From Argentina anserina (lineage: Eukaryota > Streptophyta > Magnoliopsida > Rosales > Rosaceae): DNA of 64,000 nucleotides. Below, piece after piece: positions 48,447-59,334 of this stretch. The stretch's first letter is position 1. Each line of letters starts with the position of its first letter. A program made the translations under genes and the position numbers. The stretch lies in contig NC_065878.1 of the NCBI RefSeq assembly GCF_933775445.1, positions 9,807,395 through 9,871,394 of the forward strand. Reading direction: 5' to 3'. The notes beneath the pieces were generated by a model. It saw only the letters and a list, made by a program, of their open reading frames with translations, searched no databases and was not told the origin of the DNA.

Positions 48447-49082
48447 ATCCTCTGTCCCTAAATAAAATATATCACACGCAGAAAACCTCTAAACTTGAAA
48501 ACATAATGAAATTATGGGTTGCTGCTTTCTTCAACCAACAGTTCTCTATCGCAACGAATTGAAATTAAAGGAACATTCCTGATTGGTATTCGGATGCCTT
48601 GATACATTAGGATACAAAATCTGAAAATCATCATTTATAAAGTTCAGATCATTAAAGGATAACAAAACTTTAACGTGTAAGACTTGCTCATTTTTGCGTT
48701 CTTGATGAGATATTGAGACACCCGCAGGCTCGATCAGTCTGCATAAATTTTAGGTAACAAACTAACAGTAAGTTATAACCTAGCTTCATCTTATGTTTGA
48801 CCTTATCTTAGATCCTAGACCAGATATTTCGAACTATTTCATAAGCAGTTGGGAGTTCTCTACAAATAAGACTACTAGTTTATTTGACTGGTGTTGTTAA
48901 TTAACTTATAATGCAGAGTTTCTATCTTGATTTCATTAGGCACTATCATGAGTCATGACTCATGACCATTTTCCACTAATGTCAAATACATCATATTTGA
49001 AGGCTGCCCCAATCTCGCATCAAGTGGAAAACTTGAATAGCAGTTCAGTAGTCAGCTTTCATATATCTAGGCCCCTAATTCC
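48447..49082. other. Intergenic DNA with a 20-bp palindrome
   Basis: No gene is seen. A perfect palindrome TCATGAGTCATGACTCATGA occurs at 48946-48965. Confidence 0.5.
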
Positions 49083-49719
49083 ACTAACACAGGGAGCACA
49101 TCACCTGTGCCAAAAACGCCTGTGCTAAAATATATGCCATCATTAAATACATGACAGGTGGCCAGTAATAACTCCAACTTAACGTGGTTCGGTATTAAGT
49201 ATTAGGATTAAATAAAACCTTAGTTTTGAAACAATAGAATAACTGTTATTACATCAAAGAATCAGAGATAATATAACATTCTTTAATTAGCTAGGCTATA
49301 TTAATTAGGACAAAATACATTAAGAATGCATAGAGATGATTCTCCTACAACACTTCTCCTTATATCGCGATCCTAATGTGACATATTGCAATACTGTTGT
49401 CTCGGTAAAAACTTTTCCAAGCAAAACAAAAACTTCTTCAGTAAAATTAAAAACTTTGGTCGAAAGAGAAAAAAAGTACAACGCACTAACTACAAATGGT
49501 CAATACATGTAGCGTAGACTCCCACTGATGTCTACAAAACCGCTCCCCCTGATCTTTAACTCAATATTGGAGCTCTAATAAACGACGCAAAACAATGCAT
49601 TTCACATGCTTTACAAATGTAGATTTTGAAAGAGACTTAGTGAACAATCTGTCACATTATCCTCAGAATGAATCTGATTAATTTAGATATTAAACATCTC
49701 TTATTGTTGTTGATTATAA

Positions 49720-50909
49720 AAGAACTTTGGCGAAATATGTTTTGTGTTATCACCCTTAATGTAACCTAACTTCATCTTCTCAATGCAAGCAGCATTATCT
49801 TCGTAAAGACATGTAGGTTCAACTGTAGTAGAACTTAATCCACTAGCATCTCGAATGTGAGTAATGATTGCTTCATGCAATGTTATAATCTCAGAATGAT
49901 TCGAGGAAGTAGCAACAAGGGTTTCTTAGTTGATCTACAAGAAATCGCCGTATTCCCCATGGTAGAAACATAACTAGTTTGGGAATGTCCTTTGTGTGGA
50001 TCCAACAGGTATCCAGCATCAGCGAATCCCACCAACTCATCATTAGAAGTTATAAGGAAGGAGGAATTGTCATTCAAGTGCTGAGAACCAGCACCGGCGG
50101 TGACACTGGCAGCAGCAAAGTCGTGTCTAGCTTTCCCAGAGAGTATGGCGGCGATGTTGTGTCGATTTTCACCATCAATTCTTGCCGGAATATATTTTCT
50201 TGTCGGAATACTGATAATACAACCTCATATCAATAGAACCTTTCAAGTACCTAAAGATGTTCTTGATACCGGTCCAATGACGCATATTTGGTGCATACCT
50301 TGCCAACAAGTTCACTGAGAATGTAATGTCTGAACGAGTACATTAAGCTAGATGAAGAAAAAATCCTAGAACACTCAAATATGGGTATTCATGACCAAGT
50401 ATCTCTTCATTGTCATATTTCAGACATAATAGATCTTTCTTGGTAACCAAACTTCTTACAACCGTAGGAGTACTAGAAGGCTGCATAACTTTGTCCATAC
50501 GTAAGTGCCTAAGCATCTTTTGGACGTATGCAGACTGGTGTACAAGGATTCTACCAACTTTATGCTCAATTTCCAAACTGAAGTAAAACCCAGTCTGTCC
50601 CAGGTCTTTCATCTCAAATTCTGCTTTCAAGTAGCTTATCGTCTCACCAATCTCATTAAGAGATCCAATTACGTTCATGTCATCGACATAGATAGCTACT
50701 ATAGTAAAACCATAACTATTGTGTTTGATAAACATGCAAGGGCACAGTTCATCATTCTTGTATCTATTCCCAATCAAGTATTCGCTCAAACGTGTATACC
50801 ACATTCTACCGAATTGTTTAAGTCCATAAAGTGAGCATTGTAACCTAATGACATAGGCATTGCGTGACTTACTTGACTTGGGTACTTGAAGTCCATCAGG
50901 AACCTTCAT
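49720..50909 (-). pseudogene. copia reverse transcriptase and RNase H (broken)
   Basis: 50343-50909 is one open frame with copia RT blocks SLYGLKQFGRMWYTRL, TIVAIYVDDMNVIG (catalytic DD) and EFEMKDLGQT. After a frame break, RNase H follows: VGFADAGYLLDPHKGHSQT at about 49980-50060 and CLYEDNAACIEKMKLGYIKG at about 49750-49830. Stops and shifts prevent a continuous polyprotein. Confidence 0.85.
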
Positions 50910-51408
50910 GTATATATCTCTGTATCTAAATCCCCATAAAAATACACGGTTACCACATCTAACAGTTGCATGTCTAGCTTTTCAGATACCACTAGACTTA
51001 TCAGATATTGGAAGGTAATGATATTAATAACTGGAGAATATGTTTCCTCGTAGTCAACACCAAGGCGCTGAGAGAATCCTTAAGTAACGAGTCGCGCTTT
51101 ATATTGCAAGACTTCACATTTCTCATTCAGCTTACAAACAAAGGCCCATTTATGTCTAACATGCTTAACATTCGGCGGTACTTCAACGACCAGACCAAAA
51201 ACTTGCATTTTATTTAGAGAGTCTAGTTTCGTCTGGATTGCTTCCTTTCATTCCGGCCAATCTGTTCTTCGTTGACATTCTTTAACCGAGTACGGTTCCA
51301 TGTTGTCGTTGTCGATGATTCCTAAGCGACGGAATAAGCAAACACATCATTTGTCAGCATGGAATTCCTATCCATGACTTCTGGAGCATTTAACTCGCTC
51401 AATGAGAT

Positions 51409-52366
51409 TTATTTGCTCTCTGATACCAACAATGAGTCGGAAGCGTCCCTTAGATCATCAAGTGTTGATTCGTGGACATAGCTATAATCAAAGATAATCT
51501 TGAAACTTAGTTTATTCAAGTCTATGATGAATGGATCGGTTTGTGCCTTGAATTTAACTATTTTTCTTGGTTGTGAGTCAGTGGAACCTTTCGGCCTCCC
51601 CCTCTTCTTGGGAGGAGCCGAGACCATTGCCGTGCCTCCACCTAGGGTAGGCTCAGCCGAGCCTTGCCCTGGTACGCGGCATCTTGCCCAAGTTCGGGAC
51701 TTCTAACCTCGCAGGACAGTTTGCAGCAGGTATACTCGATCATGTCACTTTTGCAATATCTGTAAAGGCGTCAGGCATCGAATCTACCACCTTATGTAAC
51801 TGCACAATACGTTGCACTTCAATCTCAGGATGAGATGTGTGGGGATCCCAATGAGACATAATGGGGGTATTCCACGTCAATTCTCGACGTTTATGTTGAA
51901 CATATGTGTTCTTATCTCCCCCTAAATATGGGAAGTGTGTCTTATTGAAGTGACAATCTCGAAATCTAGCAGTAAAGAGATCTCATGTCTGAGGGTCAAT
52001 GTAGCGGATAATCATTGGAGAGTTATATCTAACATAAATTGTCATTTGTCTAAGTAGACCCATTTTCTTACGCAGTGGATGCGTAATAGGAACATAAAAT
52101 GTGCAAACAAACGTGCGTAAATGTGAAATGTCAGGCTCATATCCAGTTACCAACTGGTACGCACTAACAGGTTGTTTGGCGGTGGGTCTGAAACAAATAA
52201 GTAAAACTCCATGCAAGATTGCATATCCCCAAGCAGTTATGGGCAAGTTACAATGCATAACTAAAGCTCGAGCTATAAGCTGTAACCGTTTAATTGTCGC
52301 TTCTGCTAATCCATTATAAGAATGAACGTGGGGTACATGATGTTCAACATCAATCCCGATTGACAT
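51409..52366 (-). pseudogene. copia integrase and linker (broken)
   Basis: 51983-52366 has the integrase core end (EHHVPHVHSYNGLAEATIKRL, with the catalytic glutamate region) and its C-terminal GKKMGLL motif. 51409-51627 encodes the basic linker KKRGRPKGSTDSQPRKI typical of copia polyproteins between integrase and RT. The two are not in one frame. Confidence 0.8.
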
Positions 52367-53222
52367 GCAATAATCATCAAATGTCTTCGAAGTGAATTCT
52401 CATGAATTATCCACTCTAATAGACTTAATTGGATGGCCAGGGTGGTGAGCCCTGAGTTTAATTATTTGAGCAAGGAGCTTCGGAAATACAGCATTGCGTG
52501 TGGACAATAGATCAACATGTGACCATCGTGTCGATGCATCTACCAAAATCATAAAGTATCTAAATGGTCTGCATTCTGGATGTATTGGTCCACATATATC
52601 ACCTTGGATCTTTTGTAAGAATGAAATGTTCTGTGTATTATCAACTGCAAAGGAAGGCTTTACCTACATCTTTGCGAATGCATAAGCTTTACAAAATAAT
52701 TTATGGGCATTAGAGATTGTGGAAAAGGCATCGCATAACTCCTTGGGCTCCATCATGGCCTTAAAGGACCGTGGGAAAGCCTTGGCAGGCCGTGAGGCCG
52801 AGACATGGCCGGACACAAGTGCCACGGCCGTGCCACCATCATCCATGGCATGTGGAACTCCCACATGCTTGTTGGCTTTGAAAATGGATGATCATGTGAA
52901 GTTTTTAATATACGAATCATCATATCACGTTCAGGATGGTCTAGACGATTATGCTATAGTTTGTAAGCGTCAGAATCACAGAAAGACTTGCTAACTACAT
53001 TGGATTCAATTGCATGTAGTGTGGTAAAATACAACCCACTACTACCACGCTCAAACATCTCTAGGTTATCAGATTTGCAAAACTCATGATTCTTTTGGAC
53101 TCATAATAAAGGTGATATTGGTGAGCTATTTCACTCATAGATGTTGTGAAAGTCTCTAGGATTTCTCTAGAATTTTATCGATCATATCATCGTCTGTTTT
53201 CTCCTTGCCAGAGACATTTAAG

Positions 53223-53797
53223 CAGAGGTCATCATTCGGCCCATGAGCCCGAGCCCGCCCTATTTAGCCCGTTTAGACCCTAATAATAATTTACTTTTTT
53301 TCTATTTTTAAATATTTTATATACAATACACATCACCTTTTTGGCAATTGATTTTGTAAACTTTATGTTTTATATTTCTATTTGTAGTGAAAAATAACAA
53401 TGATTTTTGAGTAATTTGATATAAGATATTAATATGTAATCACTTAGATTTAAAGTTATAGATGTTTTGAGTTAAATCTAAAGCATATAGCATTTATAAT
53501 ATGATCATATACTTGTAAAAAGAGGCTTGTATTATACTTGCAATCACATAAATAAATTTTGAGAAAAAAACTTAAACATAATATTTTTATTTTTGTTAAA
53601 TAAAAAAGGTCATATTCGGCCCGTTTCGGTCTTATTTAGCCATATTTGGAGGGTCGGCCCGACCCGCCCTCTTAGCCCTAAAGGAATGGGCATTTAGGGC
53701 GGGTAAATGTTTGATAATCGGAGCCCTAATCCGGCCTGGCTCGGCCATATTCTTTGTTGACTTAGTCAAAACCCGGCCCGACCCATGATGAGGCCTA
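53223..53797. mobile_element. hAT-like element nested in the copia element
   Basis: 575 bp flanked by a perfect 8-bp duplication CATTTAAG (53215-53222, 53798-53805). Ends CAGAGGTCATCAT and (reverse complement) TAGGCCTCATCAT. Subterminal GCCCG/CGGCCCGACCCG words; AT-rich centre; no transposase. Confidence 0.85.
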
Positions 53798-55852
53798 CAT
53801 TTAAGTCTGTCTGGAGATTTAACATTACCTGATGGTAATCATGAACCTTGGTAAAATCCAATAGATGAACAGATCTCCATTCTGCCTAAAGAGTTGGCAA
53901 CCGTGCATCGTGCTAATTATCAAACCATTCCTTGAAGGCTTCCCAAAGAACACTAGGATTTGTATGCTTTAGGCACTGTTTGTTGAGCACCTTGTCCATA
54001 TGGCGCCAACATCAGGGTCTGGGCTTTCACCTCATCGGATGCTTGGTCCTCTTTTTCTTTTGGAGGTTTGTTGGCAGCAGTAAACTTCTTTCCGACGAAC
54101 GTGATTTACATGTTGGACACCCATCAATGATACTCAGTTCCATGAGAATCTAGGATGTCGAACTATGTTCGTGTATTTTCAAGCATCTCCAAGAAAAATA
54201 TTGAAGATGTTAGTTTCGAATTAATGAAACAAGTTTAATTAAATAAAACTATTTTAGAACAATTGTACGGATCTAATCAATACGAATTTGCGGCTATGAC
54301 TGCCATGATCAAAATTTTATTTTATTGTTCTTCCCTTTTTTCCATATGTAGCTACACACAACGGATACAGATGGTAATAACGCCACTTCCAGCCGCTCTT
54401 AAAACTCGATACCAGGGGAATCATATCATTGTATATCACCCGAGAAGCAAAAGAATCGGGTTGACAATAAAAAGTGAGTTTGAAAGTTCCCAATGTAAGA
54501 CAAAATCTCATCAAAGTAAATTTCATTGAAAGCATGAACTTTAATTTATAAATTTACCTTGATTTTGCAAAAATAATTCTTGAATTTTCTTCTTCTTCTT
54601 TTCTTTTCCTTTGCTCGGCAATAATTTTGAAGCTTGATCTTCGGCTTCACTTGGCGTGGCGGCAAAGGTAGCTAAGACCACCGAGGAGCGGTGCTAGGAA
54701 AGGTTCGGCCGGCTCAGAAAAGAAAAACTAGGGTTTTAGATTTTTTTTTTTTGGATTCTAGGCCTAGGGTTTTCTAGACTAGAGCTACGTGCTTGATAAC
54801 GTGAAACAATAAAATGAATTTAAGAGAATAACTGTAATTTTATTACTAGACATATGACCTTATATATATGTATTACATCAAAGATCTCAATGAATTTGAG
54901 ATAAGATAACATTGCTTAACTAAATAGAATATATTAATTAAGATAAGATATACTAAGAACACATAGGATATGATTCTCCTACAACAAATTTTTCATTTTT
55001 TATGAACAAAATAAAAAGTAAATATTATGTTTATTGCAAATATAGCGTTCATCTTCCTTGACAACAAATTTGCTCTCCCTACTCTCAAATCACTTAATCA
55101 ATCAGGAAACTATTATAATCAGAACCCAAACTCAAATTAGTCAAATGAAGGAAAAAAGAAGAAGAACAAACTCATGGCTTACACAAGATAAATTAGAAAG
55201 ATCGAATAGACCAGATAGAGAAGGCTTTAGTTGATTGGTTCAAAAGATCAACATGTCTTTCTGAATAACAAACACTAAGGGAGAGTCTAGAATTTAACCA
55301 AAATGACAAGGATTCAAAAGTTGATTGGTTCTCAAACAAGATCATCGTTCCTTTGTTATATGCAGAAGTCAGCATTTGAGGATATCTTCAGCGTCAGGGT
55401 TTTCCCTAAAACTCAAAATGCAAATTTGGATTGGAAGAATTTTGCAATTTTGCATAGGATGGGATGAAACCCAGTAAACCCATCGTGAAAAATCAACCCA
55501 GTGCATCTAATCCAAATTCAAAATTTGATTCCATTCTTTCATATGCAAACAAGTTTACAACCGGATTAGAACCTAAAATACTCTTGCTATTGTGACAAGA
55601 TTGTTGTTATGAAGCAAGAAGATTTAGTGCAGTGATTAGGATGATGGGAGGAAAATACGAATGAAAGAATAGGTTTGTACTTCTTCAATAATTAATATTT
55701 TTGGTTTTATTTATTGGATAGTAAAACTGATATGCTGTAGATTAACAACATTAAGTAAGTGCTATATTAGTGGCCAACTGGCAAGTTTTTAGTGGTGGCA
55801 CATATTTGGCACACGGGTTTTTGGCATAGGTGATGTGCTCCCACTAACACAG

Positions 55853-56427
55853 TGTTGGAGAGGAGAGATCCCACATCTAAGAAATGACAAAGAAAATAAA
55901 ACTTATAAGTGGGTGGATAATAACCAATTGTACCGAGGCCTTTTGTGATTAAAACCCAACACCTGTGAGGTGGTTAAGTTGGGACAATATCGGAACAGTT
56001 GGTCCACGGGCCACGCTTGTCGCTGTTTAACATGGTACCAGAGCGGGTCCCTCTGCAGTCGCGCTTCCAATCTTTCGTGGGCCCGAGTTGGGTGCCACTT
56101 TGTCATGCCATCGGAGGATTTCCGATTGGATGGCCACTAACTCACTAAGTGTCGTTAGTTACTAGACCTTAATTTCTTTCATCCCAGTATGTGGGATGTT
56201 AATCTGTCACGTGCAGACCTAAAAATTAGGTTGCACGTGAGGGGGCGTGTTGGAGAGGAGAGATCCCACATCTAAGAAATGACAAAGAAAATAAAGCTTA
56301 TAAGTGGGTGGATAATAACCAATTGTACCGAGGCCTTTTGTGATTAAAACCCAACACCTGTGAGGTGGTTAAGTTGGGACAATATCGGAACAGTTGGTCC
56401 ACGGGCCACGCTTGTCGATGTTTAACA
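55853..56427 (+). mobile_element. TRIM (terminal-repeat retrotransposon in miniature)
   Basis: Two 180-bp LTRs (55853-56032 and 56248-56427), each TGTTGGAGAGGAGAG...TTAACA, differ at two positions. The primer-binding site TGGTACCAGAGC follows the first LTR directly (one base off the initiator-Met consensus TGGTATCAGAGC), and a purine tract GTGAGGGGGCG precedes the second. A perfect 5-bp duplication CACAG (55848-55852, 56428-56432) flanks it. The 215-bp interior codes for nothing. It landed in the right TSD of the MULE ending at 55842. Confidence 0.93.
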
Positions 56428-56432
56428 CACAG

Positions 56433-57058
56433 TAGCAAACAAGTAGAGCTGATTAGCTGAACATATTTATACTAAATTGCCCACCACTCGCAGGTCACTT
56501 AATTGTGTGTACAATTGGATAAACCAATAGAATAGCAGATCAAGTTTCTTATAAATCCTATCATGAATGATTGATAATTAAATTCAGATTAACCTTATTG
56601 CTACAACGTTACTTTTATGATTGACATCGAAATGCATGTGCAGTGTGCTAAGTGCTCATTTAAGGCATAGAGATTTTCATGATGCACTTATAGAGTTAAT
56701 TATTATAGTAAATTTAAAGGACTACTAATTGTATACTAATTGTTTTATGGTAGAACAATATAATCCAAAAGATAAGCGCAACATGATCGAGAAGTCGTTT
56801 CACATTAGACAAGTATGCTATTAGTTTGAAAACAGTATATATCCACTGTACTACTTTCACCATATCAAATTTGAAGTTGAAAAGTAGAAATTCTAAATCG
56901 ACTGCAATTATTCCAAATCATAGGCTATATTACACCAATTAAGTGCATGTGTTACAAATGCAATAATATTAGTAGGACCTGAACCACATATGTAACGAAC
57001 AATCATATATATTACTTCACAACGTTTATGTTAGTTTATCATATTGATCTAAATCATC
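56433..57058. other. AT-rich intergenic DNA, no gene seen
   Basis: Separates the TRIM from the Pack-MULE-like element; only AT-rich sequence seen. Confidence 0.5.
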
Positions 57059-57067
57059 TTCGCTTTG

Positions 57068-58308
57068 GTCAAAAAAGAGAGAGTTAATTTCGCCATTGGT
57101 ACCCAAACTATTGTGGCAAGGTCAATGTAGTACCTCAACTCTGAGTTGTACCAATGTAGTACCCAAACTTGTAATTCACTATCAACGAAGGGTCTGAGCC
57201 CAATTTCCGTTACGGCTTCGTTATCTCGGTCACGTGTCCCGCACGTGACCACAAAAAAAAATTCAATATCGGTACCCAAACTCTTGTGGCAAAATCAATG
57301 TAGTACCCCAACTTTGAGTTGTACCAATGTAGTACCCAAACTCGTTTTTCTCTATCAATGAGGGGTCTGAAGCCAATTTTTATCACAACTCCATTTTTTG
57401 GGTCACATGTCATAACTTCTTGTCTTTTCTCCTTCTCTTCTCACTCTCCTTCACTCTCACTCCTTCCACATTGTATTTCTGATCTCATATTTCAAAGTAA
57501 AGCAACACTACGGGTTGTGTTTCTTCTAAACTCTTTAATCACGATGACGACTTCTCCCAGCTCGGCAGTTCCGCCTTGAGCCACAACATCGTCTCCCTCA
57601 CATCCTCTACCCACGACCTTCTCTCCCTCCACCTACGACATTCGAGGCATGTAAAGCGGTGCGGTCGGCGGTCAATAATCTCAGAGTAAAGGTTTGCGAT
57701 CATGATGTGTCGATGGATCGGGGGTTCCAAAGAGAGGTGGAGAAGCTCGAAAAAGGTGTTGGTGGTGAAGGAGGAGGCAGTGGGGATGAGAGGAGGTGGA
57801 GCTCCTCGATGCCACACTGTGGTGGTAAGGTGTCCGGAGCATAATGAGAATGGGTTGGTGTTGCGCCCAATTTATAAGTTGTTTCTTAATTCTAGATATT
57901 TACTATAAGAGTTTCTTATTTACGGCATTAGAACCCACATAGAGTTATTTAGGTAAATACCATTTTTATTTTGATTCATAAGACGAAACCGTGACGTAAA
58001 TTGGCCTCAGACCCCTCATTGATAGTGAAAAACGAGTTTAGGTACTACATTGGTACAACTAAGAGTTTGGGTACTACATTGACCTTGCCACAAGAGTTTG
58101 GGTACCGCTGTTGAATTTTTTTTGTGGTCATGTGCATGACACGTGACCGAGATAACGGAGCCGTAACAGAAATTGGACTCAGACCCTTCGTTGATAGCGA
58201 ATTGCAAGTTTGGGTACTACATTGATACAACTCAGAGTTGGAGTACTACATTGACCTTGTCACAATAGTTTGGGTACCGATAATGAACTTTTTTCAAAAA
58301 AAAAAACA
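57068..58308 (+). mobile_element. Pack-MULE-like element carrying a captured glutaredoxin-like gene
   Basis: 1,241 bp flanked by a perfect 9-bp duplication TTCGCTTTG (57059-57067, 58309-58317). Inverted arms of over 300 bp (57068-57410, and 57985-58308 reversed) share GGTACCCAAACTATTGTGGC, GTACCAATGTAGTACC and CGTTATCTCGGTCACGTG. Each arm is itself two head-to-tail units of roughly 150-200 bp, each starting GGTACCCAAACT. Between the arms lies host-gene DNA from a glutaredoxin-like gene (57420-57880). Long arms, a 9-bp TSD and a captured gene fragment define a Pack-MULE. No transposase is encoded. Confidence 0.85.
57420..57880 (+). pseudogene. Captured, rearranged copy of the glutaredoxin-like gene
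   Basis: Collinear with the gene at 3137-4066: a CT-rich 5' leader, the start region AAGCAACAC then ACG (57510-57512, where the gene has ATG) and GGTTGTGTTTCTTC, then a frame reading LFNHDDDFSQLGSSALSHNI. It jumps to FEACKAVRSAVNNL (in another frame) and VSMDRGFQ, then to KKVLVVKEEAVGMRGGG and RCPEHNENGLVLRPIY. At least two internal segments are missing, frames do not join, the start codon is lost, and several zinc-ribbon cysteines are changed (PEC to PEH, LCPIC to LRPIY). It cannot make a working protein. A transcript could still share sequence with the parent. Confidence 0.88.
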
Positions 58309-58754
58309 TTCGCTTTGTGAGTCACAGCAAAGAGAGTACAGCAAAGAGAGTACTAATTAATTACGTTTAGGAAGAGATAAGACATCTCATTAAATTAACT
58401 CCAAAGACATCACATAAAAAAGTCTTTTCTTACCAAAGCTTTCCATTTCTCAATTCAAAGTCCATCATTCCCCACGCCAAAGCAAAAAAGTTGCAGCAAG
58501 TATTGGTAATTACAATTATATATATATATATATATATATTATGGTTGAAGAGACGTGATGATTGAATTATGATTAGATATGTATAATACATCTTTAAGAT
58601 AGCAGTTGTTGATGATGAACAGTTATGTTTATATTGAAAGGGTGTCTCTAGTACCTATTCATATGTACATAAACAACACCACATGCTACTAATTCGATCA
58701 TCGTATTTTACCATTACCCGATCTCTCTTCTTCCTTCTCCTTTTCTCTTATAAC

Positions 58755-59326
58755 CAGTGTTCTAAAAGGCGGCCTCCTAGGCAGTAGGAGACGGGTCACC
58801 GTCACGTTTTTACCAATTCGGTCATCCGTGGCGTTTAAGGGATTTGAGGCCACTTAGACGGTCCACAACGGTTCTGGCGGTCAAAATCGGTGGACTTCTA
58901 AAAAAAAAAATTAAAACGCAGTGTGCGTAAAAAAAAACTTCATGATAAATAGTTTATTTTAGATGATGACATGGAAGATAGGGAAGAAGAAATAAATATT
59001 GAGTTTGAGTCTGATACTAGAAGAGTTAAGGAAGTATTTGGAGAAAAAGAACTTGAGATTTAGTCTTTTATTTGTTTTACAATTTACCTTTTGTTCTAAT
59101 ATTTTTGTATGGACTTTGAACTTAAGTTATTTTGAGTTTAGACTATTTTAAAAATAAATATTGAGTATCATTATATATTTTTAATCATAAAAATAGTTTA
59201 AAATACATGTATAAAACTAAATAAATATTTAATAATTCGAACCGTCTAAGCGCCACCTAAGAGGCCGCCTAGACAATAAGAGGTAGTTGTACGCTTGCAT
59301 ACTTCTTGGTGCTTTTTTGAATCTTA
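58755..59326. mobile_element. hAT-like element (CAGTGYTCTAAAA termini), copy 2
   Basis: Starts CAGTGTTCTAAAAGGCGG and ends (reverse complement) TAAGATTCAAAAAAGC. Flanking CTTATAAC and ATTATAAC agree at 7 of 8. Collinear with 29328-29839 along its length, including the GATGATGACATGGAAGAT block and the GAGAAAAAGAACTTGAGATT tail. Confidence 0.78.
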
Positions 59327-59334
59327 ATTATAAC

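Larger units (their letters stand above)
49227..54986 (-). mobile_element. Older Ty1-copia retrotransposon, decayed, inside the MULE
   Basis: The minus-strand element starts TGTTGTAGGAGAATCA and ends TTGTTTCA. The 5' LTR is 54802-54986 (185 bp) and the 3' LTR 49227-49352 is shortened to 126 bp by an internal deletion. The primer-site region CGTTATCAAGCACG follows the 5' LTR. Flanking AGTTT/AATTT is an imperfect 5-bp duplication. Pol is in the copia order (integrase before reverse transcriptase and RNase H) but frameshifted. It resembles the elements at 16661 and 62665 in primer site and 3' non-coding DNA, but its LTRs are clearly different and more diverged. An hAT-like element lies inside it (53223-53797). 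Confidence 0.87.
49092..55842. mobile_element. MULE with 9-bp TSD, interrupted by a copia element
   Basis: Outer ends GGGAGCACATCACCTGTGCC and (reverse complement) GGGAGCACATCACCTATGCC are inverted repeats extending about 90 bp. Flanks are a perfect 9-bp duplication ACTAACACA (49083-49091, 55843-55851). Its own sequence is 49092-49226 plus 54987-55842, about 990 bp; the middle is the copia element 49227-54986. No MURA transposase was recognised, so it is non-autonomous. Confidence 0.85.

Noticed and set aside
55853..56427. Cassandra-type TRIM with 5S rRNA-like LTR
   Set aside because: No 5S internal promoter motif was seen in the LTRs; called only as a TRIM.
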